Numbered from the stretch's first letter, positions 24,552 to 36,138 are shown. The stretch is 64,000 nucleotides of DNA from Blastobasis lacticolella (GCA_905147135.1 LR990041.1:11035907-11099906); one strand, 5' to 3'. Notes: generated from the sequence alone by a model not told the origin. Numbers and translations are program-made.

Positions 24552-25234
24552 TTAATAAAATTTGTTTAATACAGTGGAACTAGTGTACAAAAAGTGATTT
24601 AATTCATAATAATGGAGTTCCATCATGAAGTGACAACACAAAGTGTTAAATATTTATTCAACATAGTTAGAAACTGATTTTATGTTATAAATGCGGTAAA
24701 ATAGTTAAAACAAAAGTGAATTAAGGACTGAATATATAATTTTAAACTAGGTATTTCATCTTGCCATATCAGTGAATAAATAATTTGTTGGAAGCTACGA
24801 AAAGTGTTTATACAAAATAAAGTTTTAACATAAAATCATATTTTAATAAAAAATAAGTTTTAATTTAAAATAAGTTTTAAATTTAATACAGTGTGGCAAC
24901 TATCAATGCAATGGATACGAGAATACGTAGTCTGTCAGGGACAGATAATTATGAAAAGAAACCTATATATTTGGAGGACGCACTCACAATGGTCGGTGAG
25001 TAGTCTGGCTAGGTATCTATGCTATTAAAAGGGTAATAGGTATATTCTAAAAGCTAGCTAAAATGGTGTGTATGGTATTTAAAATTTAATTCTTCTTTTT
25101 CTCATCCATTTCAATAAATTTATCTCAAATCAAGACTGGTACTTGCTTCTTATTTCTCATAATTTTGGAAAACTTCCTTCTTATTAAATATCTACGTAAT
25201 TTAGCTAGTTATATATTTTAAAAATCTCATCCTC

Positions 25235-25532
25235 TCGCACGCGAGGGCCCGTGTTCCGCCTTGACCATGATCCAGGATTTAGCAGATCACGTAATTTAGT
25301 GCAGCGACTGCAATCCGATTTCCGTGACCCTGTTAACAGGGGAACCTGAACATTCGATCATGTTGGTAAAGATGAGTGGAAACATGTTTAATCAATATGT
25401 TTTCCCTCACCGTAAGCCCATCGGTACATAACTCAGAAGAGTCATTGGTACATGGCGGCAGTCCAGCAATTGAATCCGGGACCTCTTGCTTATGAGTCAG
25501 ACCCCTTAACCACTAGGCCACCGATTGCTAAT
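25235..25532 (-). mobile_element. Complete tRNA-headed SINE in intron 1
   Basis: Read on the minus strand it begins GGTGGCCTAGTGGTTAAGG (A-box region), has GAGGTCCCGGATTCAATTGC (B-box region), then the body with ACTCTTCTGAGTTATGTAC and GGTTCCCCTGTTAACAGG. It is orthologous to the shortened copy at 3105-3352. Confidence 0.65.
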
Positions 25533-25860
25533 TTATCAAATTGAAGTACCTAATAAAACCACTGTAGTGCACGATAACGCACGAAAATTAATATATTCAT
25601 TGTAATTTTTTTTTTATTTATACAAGACAGGCATTTGACCACCTATTCACTCCAGATTATATTGATCAGGAAACACACTCGCAGGCAACGCGTTCCACTC
25701 CTTAGCTGTACGCATTATAAAAGTCGAGCCAAAGCGGCTAGTGCAGACAGCTGGAATATCCACGACATAAGGATGAACTCTGTAATCCAGTTTTAATAAG
25801 CATTTTTATTGTTTTTAGTACTTACACCGTCATATTTATTTTTCCCGCCAAGCAACAATA

Positions 25861-27718
25861 GTAAGCCACTCCCTTTGAGTACGTCTTTTTCCTTTAAATC
25901 TGTCACGGAGGAAGATGTTAAGAAGCATTTACGTTCTATAACTTCTACTGCAGTGGGCAGCGACAACTTCTGTCCTCGTATGATATCCCTCCTACTCCCT
26001 GAACTTACCAATTTCTTTCACATTTTCAACCATTCACTGGCAACGAGTTCTTTCCCGTCGGCTTGAAAACTTGCCAACGTTATTCCACTTCCAAAGATCT
26101 CCAATCCCTCTTCTTTTTCTGATTTCCGTCCCATATCCGTGCTACCATTCCTCTCCAAGGTCCTTGAACACATCATCCATTGTCAGCTCACTAAGTACCT
26201 GTCTTCAAACTGTCTACTTTCCACTTTCCAATCTTGTTTTCGACCAGGTCACAGCACTGCTAAAATTCACCGATGACATCCGTCTTGCGATGGAGGATAA
26301 GTGTGTAACGATTCTGACTTTGCTCGATTTTAGCAGTGTTTTTAATTCTATAGACTTTGATGTTCTTCTTGATATTCTTCGCTCTCTTAATATCTCTCCT
26401 TCCGTGATGTGATAACGTAGTTTGACTCATATCTGCGTGGTCGCTTGCATCAGGTCCGCTCTGACGGGGTTTTCTCCTAATGGTGTGGTATAGCCGCAGG
26501 TGTACCGCAGGGTGGAGTTTTGTCCCCTCTCCTCTTCTTGATTTTTATCAACACGGTTACCTCTGTCATCCTCTCCAAGTACCATCTCTATGCTGACGAC
26601 TTGCAAGTTTACTGCCATTTTAAAATAACTGACATCGATGATGCTTTTAGTTGTATTAACGATGACTTAAAGCGCATTTGTTCATGGGCCAAGTCTTATG
26701 GTCTGTTGGTAAACCCGAAGAAGCCTCAGGTTATGCTTATAGGTAGCACGTATATGTGTCGGTTTGACACGGTTATCCCCCAAATTTGTTACGATGGAAT
26801 CTCCATTCCACTCAGCTAAAAAGCAAAAAACCTAGGTTTGATTTTAGAGCCCTATATGTCCTGGGTGACTCAGGTCAATGAAGTCAGTAAGAAGATGCAT
26901 TTTTCGTTCCACTCTGATAGAGCTCTGAACAGCTCTAAAGTTTTCTGCCATTGAAAACTAAAATCTCCCTAGCTCAAACTCTTCTTCTTCCTCTTCTAGA
27001 CTATGCAGACTGTTGCCATCTGGATGCCACTGAGGAGCTTTTAAGTAAGCTAGAGCGACTTCAAAACTTATGCATACGCTTTATTTTTGGCTTACGCAAG
27101 TATGATCATGTCTGAAGATATCAGTCCAAACTCAAGTGGTTCCCAATTTTACTACGTAGGAATGATCACATCCTTTCCACTCTTTATAATATCCTTTATA
27201 ACCCGGCCGCTCCTTTATATCTCTCTGAACGTCTTCATTCCTCTCGTCCACTAGACAAACATTGTCGTCCCAGTGTACGAACCTCGTTAGCAATACCTCC
27301 TCACCATTCCGCTTTCTATTCCTACTCCTTCACTGTTCATGTTGCAAAGTTATAGAACTCTCTGCCGTATGAAATACGCGATAGTAAATCTATCTGTATT
27401 TTTAAGAAACGTGTGAAAGAGCACTATCTCTCTCTTAGTTCCTGAAAATGCGGGGTACAATCCCTATAGATAATTTGTAGGTATCTATGTATTTTATGTA
27501 TTGGTATATGTAGTTTATTATATTAGTTTATTATATGTATATGTATATTTAGTTAGATATTGTGCATGTCTGATCTGCGACTACTTATCACATATCTCTT
27601 TGGTAGGCCTGCTGGAAGAGATTTCTTCTAAGAAATAAGTAGCGCCTGTTGTGTCATCTATAACTCTGTATTTTTCCTCAAAGTTTCATGTGTACAATAA
27701 ACTGAAAAATAAATAAAT
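25861..27718 (+). mobile_element. 5'-truncated non-LTR retrotransposon in intron 2
   Basis: A private insertion of about 1.86 kb splits sequence that is contiguous in unit A near 3640-3650 (CAAGCAACAATG). Plus-strand frames show TLLDFSSVFNSIDFDVLL near 26310-26370, VPQGGVLSPLLFLIFIN near 26499-26550, HLYADDLQVY near 26584-26615 (intact catalytic YADD), and LLVNPKKPQVMLIGS near 26704-26750, then C-terminal fragments to about 27440. It ends with AATAAATAAATG. The endonuclease part is missing and frameshifts occur, so it is a dead 5'-truncated copy. Confidence 0.75.
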
Positions 27719-28499
27719 GTTTGCCTAAGATTATTGATGGGTCTCCGGTCTGTAACCTATCAGTAATGTGAGAATGAGACGTTTGCTTTGTTGCATGAGG
27801 CGCCATATTACTCAGTATAGTACTCACAGTGACACTGCATCTGCAGCTCTGCACTTTTATTACATGAAAACTAACTGCATGAATCATGGAATACCAGGGC
27901 ACTTACCGCTTTCCATCAGGCGGGCTATCTGCTTATTGTCACTAAGGAGTAAACTTAAAATAATCATTCTCATCCTTGATTCCAGGTTTCGGCAGATACA
28001 ACCTGACTTACTGCTTCGTGTTGGCGCTATTTCTTGTTGCCGCAATAGTGGAGCCGGTGGGATACGCGTACTTGCTGCCATCGGCCAAGTGTGACTTACA
28101 AATATCAGACGCACAGAAGGGGTTCATCGCGTCTGTTCCCTACATAGGTAAGAATCGATTCTAAGAGTAAATCATCATCATTATGTGCCGAAAGACGCTA
28201 CTGCTGGGCATAAGCCTTCAACAGAGATCTCCACAAAGACCGGTCCTGTGCCTTCCGCATGTCTGTTCGCTCACTCTTCAATGATTATGAATCTTGCTAT
28301 CCCGTTTTTTCACCCATAGAAACGAGCCTGTCAGAAAGTGAAGAGCGCAATGTTTTGCGCGCAAAACTTTCACCACGTTGCACTAGCTAATAACGACCAG
28401 ACGTTTCTTTCTAAACATTAAAACATATTATAACAATGATAGAAATAACTATAGACTACTAATTACAATTTTACAACTAATTAAATAAGCACATTAAAA

Positions 28500-29640
28500 A
28501 ACTTACAGATAAAAAATTTGTCCCAGGTCCACGGTATTAGGAATGCTGCCTAGAAGGCTGGCCGCATTGCCCTGCCTGGATGGCGAGGCTAATTCGCTGT
28601 GCGAAGTAGAGGCCAGCCTTCTGGTCTTTAGTAAAATCGACCAGGCGCTTAGCTAGCTCCCGAAACAGAGAGTGTGCGCCTGGTCCCCACGGCCCAAGGG
28701 TTTCCACGCCAAATGGCGCAAATATGTGGTCCTCACCAAGACTCGCGTATTTGTGCCGCTTGGCGTTTTCAGCTACTACAACACCGGCCCTAGCATGACA
28801 CGCGGTTACTGGAAGATGGGACTGTGCGAGGGTATCGACACACGTGGCGTCCTATACCAATGGTCCTCCCAGCTTCCATGGCGTAAGTGTCATCCCGTTG
28901 GGCCTTCTACCGTCATTACGAACTAAACCGCTTGGCTCCAGCACCGCGGGTGCTCCAGCGGAGGTGAAGGCCCGGCGGATGATATCATTTAGGTCCGCGT
29001 GCCGAGGAAAGCGCCCAGCACTCCTGCTGCATGACAGGCCATGGTGGCCAAGATGGTCAACAAGGTGACCACAATGGCACTGGTGCGGAGCACTGCAGGG
29101 CGCGCCAAAGCATAGGGCCGTGGCAATCCTAAACGTGGTGCGGTCGAGAAGTGTGCCAATATTTTTGGAGTGCATTGCCTGAAGCCAGAGACCCGATTCC
29201 CACTCACCAGCAGCTAACAGACGGTCACGCTCTGCAGAGTTGGTTGATGCACTTAAAAGGTTGTTTCGCACCAACCTGCATAGGTAGGCTCGTCGCACAG
29301 CCGCTGGGAACTGGAATTTGTCGGGAGCTCGGCCTCTGGATAAGCCACCTGCCAAGCGTTTTAAAATTCCCTAGTTTAGATGATATATTCTGCAGTACTG
29401 GCACTGGGACTGTGAACTATGCACCGAGGGCAGGGACACACCTGAAATTTTCCTGACTCCTAGACATCCATACCGCATAGGCAACGATGCCTGATTCCGA
29501 GATGAATTGTCGAGATTGATGTTGAGAATTGAAATAATGGTATGTTTCACGGTGTTGTCAAGGTCTTCTAGAAGGACAGGATGTCTCCAAAGCTGACAAC
29601 ACCGCAAAACATACGTGAACTTTGGTACAAAAAGGAAAAA
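28500..29640 (-). mobile_element. Non-LTR retrotransposon C-terminal fragment
   Basis: A minus-strand frame of 167 codons (29355-28852) with downstream continuation reads HCGHLVDHLGHHGLSC, SAGRFPRHADLNDIIRRAF and PAVLEPSGLVRNDGRRPNG, a cysteine/histidine-bearing region I associate with the region after the reverse transcriptase in a class of animal LINEs. It continues past the frame as WDATCVDTLAQSHL. It is private to unit B. The precise clade is uncertain. Confidence 0.6.
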
Positions 29641-30894
29641 CCAAAGCTGACATTACGACGCTTAATTACGCTTAGTTACAACTCTAATTCTTAAACCTGA
29701 AACAGCTCCGCAATCCTATTCTTTGTCTAAACTATCTGTTTTTACCCGACTGCGACAGAAGGAGGGTTATGTTTTTCGAGCGTATGTAAGTATATATATA
29801 TATCTCTTACAGGATACATTTCGGAGACTGCAATGGAACTGCCCATTCTAATACCTCATCTTCTTTCCACAACCAAATGACAAGAGCCTCGGCAAAATGA
29901 CTGTGTTTTCCAGTCGAAATTACAAAGACTACTCGCACAAACCACTTTGCTTTAACATTTATACTAATACAAATAGTTTATTAGTAAATGATAAAAAATG
30001 GTTACAGTAAGTTAATGGTACACGTTTTGTTCAATACATTAAATATAGGTGGGAATCGAGTAGTAGTCTCCACGCCTGTATCGCGAAGGCCCTGCTATCC
30101 GCAACAGAACTCTCTCTCGAAATACTATTCACTAATTCTTCGCACAAGAAATTATAAAGTATTATATTGTTTGCATAATTTAATGGGATATGTAGATAAT
30201 ATTCATAAAATAATGACTTTTCTACTTATAACACAAAGTAAATTAACCTACAGAATATCGAAAGAAATACGTTAACTGAAATACATATTCATAATACTTA
30301 CAAAAATGTGTAATGTGTATACCTAAAAATAAAACAAGAGTGTAATGAAGTGCATGTTATTTTTAAACCTGTTTAATATTCGTCAGATACGTAGCCTATT
30401 GCTGCAGTCTGAGTAATGTATGCTCGTACTTTAAATGTTAAATTCCTACGACGACGTTTGAATTGTATTGTGTGCTGATAATTATGTTATTTAGAACTGT
30501 ATTGTAAGTAGGTATGTAGGATGGAAAGCCGTTTGGTATCTGGAAGAATGTGTCCCCTTTCAGGTATGGGTGTTGTAGGTACCTGTAAAGAGACTATTTT
30601 AATAATTTATTTAATAGTTCTTTATATTTACATTCTTACTACTGCGTTGCACAAATTATGCGTTTACCATCTTTCACCTCCATTTAAGTAAATATAACGA
30701 ATAGTCAAAACTCGCTAAACAAAATACTATTTAAAATGAATGATAATGTTGTTGTCTTTTTACAAACATCGCCTACAAAATCTTTAAATGTGTCTCCTGC
30801 TCTCACCGGATTCTTGCGTATCTGAGTGTGTGATACATTTTAAGTTCGAACATCTCAAGATATAGTTAAGCCTTTTAAAAGCATAAAAATAAAA
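29640..30894. other. Ancestral intron 2 sequence, no gene
   Basis: Collinear with about 6880-8736 of unit A (shared GACTGCGACAGAAGGAGGG and CATTTTTAAACCTGTTTAAT-like words) but shorter by several deletions. No coding region is visible. Confidence 0.5.
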
Positions 30895-31590
30895 GTGCCG
30901 ATAGTGCCATATACTAAAATTATTAGCTCTGTAATTGATGTTATTGCTGTCCACTTTGCCAATAATATATTTAGTAAATATGTTGATAATGGCGACACAC
31001 CTGACCTGATGAAGCATAGTAAAGTTATTCCATTGTTAAAAACAGGTAGCACAACAAATCCCACAAATAGACCAGTTTCGGTATTACCGGCTCTAAGTGA
31101 GAAAATTATATTAAACCAACTAAAAGTCCATTTTTATGAAAATAAAAAACTAGTGATCTCGGAGCGATTTTGTTCGCGTACACTTACTTTACCCCTATCT
31201 ACTCTTTTTGCTTGCTAATAAACCTTCCTCTTGAATTATGGTTGAAAACCCTCCTATGATTAAAATCCGTTGCGTAGTTTAAAAGATACATAGGGACAGA
31301 CGGCGGGAAGCGACTTTGTTTTATACTATGTATAGATGTCATCGAGGCCAGGGAGGAATCACAAGATGCTTTAGGGGTTTTCTGTAATTTATCCAAGGCC
31401 TTTGATTGTGTTCATTATGATACTTTGGTCAGGAAATTGCTACATTATGGAATAAAGCTCTAAACTTGTTAAGTTCATATTTAAGTCAGAGAATTCAGTT
31501 GATTTTAACGGATATGCAGGGTCTGTTGTATCTATGGAGATCCCACAGGGGTCAATTCTAAGTCCGTCTTTGTTTCTTATTTTGTAAATG
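30895..31590 (+). mobile_element. Degenerate non-LTR reverse transcriptase next to exon 3
   Basis: Same fragment as 8737-9720: NRPVSVLPALSEKI near 31065-31105, SKAFDCVHYDTLVRKLL near 31393-31445, IPQGSILSP near 31538-31566. It is cut off at about 31590 and joined almost directly to the exon 3 acceptor (exon 3 starts 31612), where unit A has about 3.7 kb more. Confidence 0.7.
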
Positions 31591-32452
31591 ATTTCACAAT
31601 ACTCGTTCCAGGTATAGTGATAACGTCCTACCCATGGGGCTACCTAGTCGACACGAAGGGACGCAAGTTCACCGTAATATGGAGCTCGCTGGCGTCAGGG
31701 TTCTTCGGCGTTCTGTCAGCCTTCATGCCAAATCAAATCAGTTTCACGGTGTGCAAATTCCTGACGGCTTTATGGTTAGTAATAATTTGAACTGTATTTA
31801 TCTAACTCTTTAAGATAATATCTACGTACATAGGCAGCACAGGATGCGTCTCCTCTTCAGTCCAGTACCAAACATATCGATCGAGATCTATCATCTCCAA
31901 ATGTCCAATGTGGTTGCTTAATTAAATGAAACACCCCAATGAAAATCTGTTGACCCGAAAAACTTGAAATGGGATTCTGTTGATATGGAAATTATGGGAA
32001 TCTATCGAGCTGGGAAGTTATAGAATTGGATATCTGTTAATTTGGGAATCTGTAATGAGATCCATGGGAAAATACAAAGTACAAGATGCTACACATTTTT
32101 TACAGAGTACAGAAAAAATGTACACGTTACCTACGTTTAAATTGACCTGATTTGTTCTGAAGATTTCCTCTAGTCCGTTTTCGCAATAAGTTACGTCTTG
32201 ATAATTGGTTGTTGGTGGAGGCTCGTGTCGTAGTTATACTGACATCATAACTTAAATAACAAATTACCTAAATATTAATTTACCTTTACGTTACATTACA
32301 GCATAGCTGGTCCTGCGGCAGTGCAATTCTCATTCATAGGTGAAATCACACCCCGAGCGTACCGTGACGTCACGCTCTCCGTAACAAATGCGTTCCAGAT
32401 CATGGGCGGAGCGCTGGTTCCATGTAAGTCCATATAATTAATTGAGGTTATA

Positions 32453-32477
32453 AGGTGGGTGGACCATGGAAGGCCAC
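32453..32477 (+). repeat. Left terminal inverted repeat of the pogo element
   Basis: 25 bp, an exact reverse complement of the right terminus, preceded by target TA. The end includes GGAAGGCCAC, so one copy of the internal AAGGCC motif is part of the terminus itself. Confidence 0.93.
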
Positions 32478-33024
32478 GCTCCTTTGAAGGCCAACTATCA
32501 AAAAGTCGTAGTTATTGACATGTAAACACATATTCCTTCGGCTATACACTAAGATCCATCAAACTCAAGGCCACAGATGCGGCGGCGAGTCGCTCGCGCC
32601 GCTATTGTGGCAGTGCGATCTCACGCTTCGTAGACTTCGGTCGTCGACGTTACAATTGTTATTCGCGCGCACAGCAAAACGTAAGTTTTTAGTTAGATAA
32701 CCTATTATTATTTCATATTTTTTTACTGTGGATTGTCGTATAAGGATATGTTTATAGTACTAAAGAAAAAAAAATTATTTTGCCTCGATTTAAGTTAAAA
32801 TATTGGTAGTGTTCCCAGGAAAGCCGATGGTTCCTTATAAGGCCAATCAAAAATTTGACGGTTGGCCTTGCTAGGGTACATGGGCCTTACAAAGAACATG
32901 TACAAACCATGAACATATGAACAGTTACTTTTTAGTTATAAATACGTACCGTTACAGTTAAAACAATGTTTTATATTTATAATATTTTTATTTATAAGGG
33001 TTATTAAACTTCAAGATTTCAAGA

Positions 33025-35346
33025 ATGTCGGAGTCAAAACCCAGGAAAAGAGGTAGTACATGGGATGAAGACAGTTTAAGACGTGCCATGGAAGCAGTAC
33101 AAAATAATCAACTTAATACAAATGCTGCAGCGTTGAAGTTCAATATTCCAAGACGCACCCTTAGAAACCATTTAGTAAGCGGTAACAGTACTAAAATAAT
33201 TGGGAAGACAACTATTCTTACAAAACAATTAGAAGAAGATTTATCGCAGCGAATCAAACGTTTTGCAAAACTGGGTGTACCACTTACGCCTAAATTTATC
33301 AGGAAACAAGCCTTTTTATTTTGTGAGAGGTTTAAAATCAAGCACTCGTTCAATATGTCAACAAGAATGGCTGGACGCAAATGGCTCAAAATGTTTTTGG
33401 CTCGAAACCCATCAATATCAAAAAGAAAACCCCAGCTAATGAATCCAGCTAGAGCTCAAAAAATGAATAAGCCCATTGTGACAAACCATTTTGAAGAAGT
33501 GAAGAAACCCTATGAAGAGCTAGACATTATTGCACATCCAGAACGCTTGTATAACATGGATGAAAAAGGGTGTCGCATTACGGTCCACAAACAAACTGTA
33601 GTTTTGGCTGAAAAAGGGAATACAAGAGTACATCTTGTTGCTCCGGAACACGCCGAGAACGTTACAATAGCGATGTGCGTAAATGCGGTGGGTATTGCTA
33701 TACCGCCTATGATTATTTTTAAGGGGATTAGGCACAGAGCAGGATTAGCATCAAATTTGCCACCTGGAACAAACGTAAGCATGGCACCCAAAGGCAGCAT
33801 GACCAGTAGCTTATTCGTAGAGTTCATACAACATTTAGCACAACATAAAGTACCCGGTAAATGTCTGCTTATCTTTGATGGCGCAAAGTGTCATTTATCA
33901 TATGAGTCTCTGGAAGAAGCAGATAAAAATAATATAGTACTATACTGCTTACCTTCGAACACCACGCACGAACTCCAACCTCTAGATAAATCAGTGAATC
34001 GGTCCTTCGAACATCACTGGGATGAAGAAGTTTTGAACTACCTGTGCAATTCTCAAGAGAGAAATTTAAACAAAGCTGCGTTTAACAAAATTTTCTCTCG
34101 AACATGGCCAAAGTGTATGACTCAAACCAATATAACGAATGGATTCAAAGCCACTGGTTTATACCCCTTTGATCCTGATGTCATACCCGAAGATGCTTAT
34201 GCTCCTTCAATTGTAACTGAAAGACCTTTATCGGAAACGTTACAACACCAGATCGACCAACAACTTATATCTGTTCAAGTCTCGCCCCCTGTGTCTGAAT
34301 TTAAAAAAGTGTCAGAATTGTCGTCTCAGTCTCTGATAGATGAAAGGAGGTCAGCTCATGTTTCTAACGTTTCTTCAATTTTTCCATCAACTTCCAAAGA
34401 GAAGATAGTATCGACATCGCCAAAATTTTCAGCTGCAACAACAAAAAGAAAACCCGTTCTTGTTTCTTCTTCAACTGATGCTTCAGACTTAGAAGTAGAT
34501 ATTACGGTCAATGATCAGTGCCGCCCCATGCTGCTAAGTTCAGTACATCGTTTCAACGTCGCAGATACGAAACATGACCCTCAACCATCTCTGTACGATT
34601 ATCCTCTTCCGAGTACGTCCGGCCTACACGAAAATATCGTCTGTTCTAGCTCTGAATCTGATATTGATTTGAATCTTAGTGAATCATTTATCAAAGATAA
34701 CATGACTAAACTTCAAGTCTCGGATTTATACACTTCTTCTTCGTCATGTGATGATGACCTAGAGCAGAAAAAAGAAATCACTCCGAAAAAACGATTAATA
34801 CAAAACAAAAGCTCAATTAAAACAAAAGCTCAACTAAAGAGTCATGAGACTAGATCTTCGGATGATGACGAGCCGTTAATTAATGTAATAGAGGATGAAG
34901 AAGAATCGTTTCATGCTTTTTTGCCTACTCCAAACTACGCTACAATAAAGTCTTCACGTCCACGGCAAAAAGCTCTTAATTATAATGGACAAAGAATAGT
35001 TAAAGATTTATTCAAGACTGAAGAAAAAAAGAATGAGATGACGCAAGCGACGAGTAAGAAAAAAGGAAAGTCTACAAGTAAACGAGACCAAAAAAAGAAA
35101 ACCAAAAATAAAAATGATTCCGTAAAACGGCTAAAAAGAACAGTACAACAAGAAAACAGTAAAAGATCGAAAATAGAGATGAAGAAAAGTGCAGAAGGTG
35201 AAGAAAAGGAATGGTACTGTCACGCATGTGGCGAGAATAGAATGGAAGACATGAGACAATGTCCCGAATGTCAAAAGTGGTATCACGAGGAGTGTATGGG
35301 TCTCACTAAAAACGATCTCAAATTTATATGCTCAAATTGTGATTAA
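33025..35346 (+). CDS. Pogo-type DDE transposase with C-terminal PHD finger
   Basis: 773 residues. Residues about 12-50 form a pipsqueak-like helix-turn-helix (DNAAALKFNIPRRTL-like), about 70-135 a CENP-B/Tc5-type second DNA-binding region ending GRKWLKMFLARNP, and about 150-390 the DDE_1 catalytic domain. Candidate catalytic acids are D179 (YNMDEKG), D285 (LIFDGAKCH) and D321 (LQPLDKSV); 35 residues separate the last two. KATGLYPFDPDVI follows at about 375-387, as in Tigger/jerky relatives. Residues 400-720 are Ser-, Lys- and acid-rich and probably disordered, with basic nuclear-localisation-like runs. Residues 729-773 are a PHD finger: C732, C735, C746, C749, H754, C757, C769, C772 with W752 before the histidine. 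The start ATG was chosen as first in frame. AATAAA signals at 35793 and 36033 could end the transcript. The family-typical length is 450-600, so the tail plus PHD finger is the unusual part. Confidence 0.93.
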   Translation: MSESKPRKRGSTWDEDSLRRAMEAVQNNQLNTNAAALKFNIPRRTLRNHLVSGNSTKIIGKTTILTKQLEEDLSQRIKRFAKLGVPLTPKFIRKQAFLFCERFKIKHSFNMSTRMAGRKWLKMFLARNPSISKRKPQLMNPARAQKMNKPIVTNHFEEVKKPYEELDIIAHPERLYNMDEKGCRITVHKQTVVLAEKGNTRVHLVAPEHAENVTIAMCVNAVGIAIPPMIIFKGIRHRAGLASNLPPGTNVSMAPKGSMTSSLFVEFIQHLAQHKVPGKCLLIFDGAKCHLSYESLEEADKNNIVLYCLPSNTTHELQPLDKSVNRSFEHHWDEEVLNYLCNSQERNLNKAAFNKIFSRTWPKCMTQTNITNGFKATGLYPFDPDVIPEDAYAPSIVTERPLSETLQHQIDQQLISVQVSPPVSEFKKVSELSSQSLIDERRSAHVSNVSSIFPSTSKEKIVSTSPKFSAATTKRKPVLVSSSTDASDLEVDITVNDQCRPMLLSSVHRFNVADTKHDPQPSLYDYPLPSTSGLHENIVCSSSESDIDLNLSESFIKDNMTKLQVSDLYTSSSSCDDDLEQKKEITPKKRLIQNKSSIKTKAQLKSHETRSSDDDEPLINVIEDEEESFHAFLPTPNYATIKSSRPRQKALNYNGQRIVKDLFKTEEKKNEMTQATSKKKGKSTSKRDQKKKTKNKNDSVKRLKRTVQQENSKRSKIEMKKSAEGEEKEWYCHACGENRMEDMRQCPECQKWYHEECMGLTKNDLKFICSNCD

Positions 35347-36113
35347 AATATCCAAAAGTATTATCCTTTTTAGTTTCTAAGTTTGTTTCCGAAGTTAATT
35401 TTTATTTTGTTACAATTATTTTCGTTTTTTAATCTTAAGAATCGTTGATTTTAAACATTCCTGACTTCAAGACTGACTATGTACCATAATAAGTTTGTAA
35501 TAAGTACAGTACTTAGTCTGTAGTGTCTATTATTTTATTATAATTAATATAAGAAAGTCATTGATAATTTTTAGTTTGGCCTTCTTAGGAACATTTTGGC
35601 CTTACAAAGAACGGACCCATAAGAAGGCCATTTGAGGTAAAAAAAAAAGTTTTTAATTTCATTATAATACGCGTTGGCAAGTTATTTGATGTCAATTTAA
35701 TACTCATTACTACTGTTTTTAAATAATTTCCATTAATATATTCTTAGTTATACGATGGTGTTCAAGTAATGTTCGTTGAGTTTTTTATAAATAATAAAAA
35801 TATATTGAGCATTTAATGTTTTGCTTAAATGAAAGAGCTTATTATGTAGTTTTAGTAAAAGCGAATATATTAATTGTTACAACTCTATTTTTAAGTTGAA
35901 CGACTGATGTATAATATTGGCCTTGTTTGGAGCCGTGTTCCTTGCAAGGCCATTTGGAAGAGCTTAACAAAACTTAAGTTTAATGAATACTGATTAAAGC
36001 TAGGTTAAAAAAAAGTGATTTATATGGTACACAATAAAACAAACTATTATTTGATAATTTGTTTTTTTCATTTATCCAGTTAATAAACGAATAAAAAGCG
36101 TTTACTCGTTAGT

Positions 36114-36138
36114 GTGGCCTTCCATGGTCCACCCACCT
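36114..36138 (-). repeat. Right terminal inverted repeat of the pogo element
   Basis: 25 bp ending CATGGTCCACCCACCT, exact inverse of 32453-32477, followed by target TA at 36139-36140. Confidence 0.93.

Larger units (their letters stand above)
21739..24590 (+). mobile_element. Penelope-like retroelement with GIY-YIG region
   Basis: Plus-strand blocks in order: LVSFDVKNLFTSVPVKECL near 21788-21845, MENFEKYILKSRF near 22024-22065, then after an inserted hAT element RYVDDILCL at about 23114-23140 (the RT catalytic box), SLTCDMCAKIYIGQTG at about 23302-23350 (GIY-YIG type endonuclease) and FAEHLNKENHIF near 23402-23437, ending DIPSV. Several stops interrupt it. Two hAT elements (22100-23108 and 23775-24480) sit inside it, and a hammerhead-like motif lies at 24515-24551 near its 3' end. 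It occupies the junction between the two duplicated transporter units. RT plus GIY-YIG is the defining pair of Penelope-like elements. Confidence 0.8.
32453..36138 (+). mobile_element. Pogo-superfamily DNA transposon, complete, 3686 bp
   Basis: Exact 25-bp terminal inverted repeats (begin AGGTGGGTGGACCATGG) and a TA duplication (32451-32452 and 36139-36140) bound the element. Unit A has the uninterrupted target GGTTATAATTG at the matching place in intron 4, which proves the limits. It carries one long intact transposase frame (33025-35346), the same orientation as the host gene. Both non-coding flanks hold repeated GGCCTT/AAGGCC motifs. A GC-rich start region (32560-32660) followed by a donor-like AAC|GTAAGT near 32679-32680 may be a promoter and 5' UTR intron. 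Intact ends, intact frame and clean target site suggest recent, possibly autonomous, activity. Confidence 0.92.

Noticed and set aside
24906..24908. Alternative start ATG for the pseudogene exon 1
   Set aside because: It is out of frame with the conserved N-terminus; the ATG at 24911 matches unit A.
33108..33827. Minus-strand frames of 71-105 codons
   Set aside because: They are antisense shadows of the transposase and show no own motifs.
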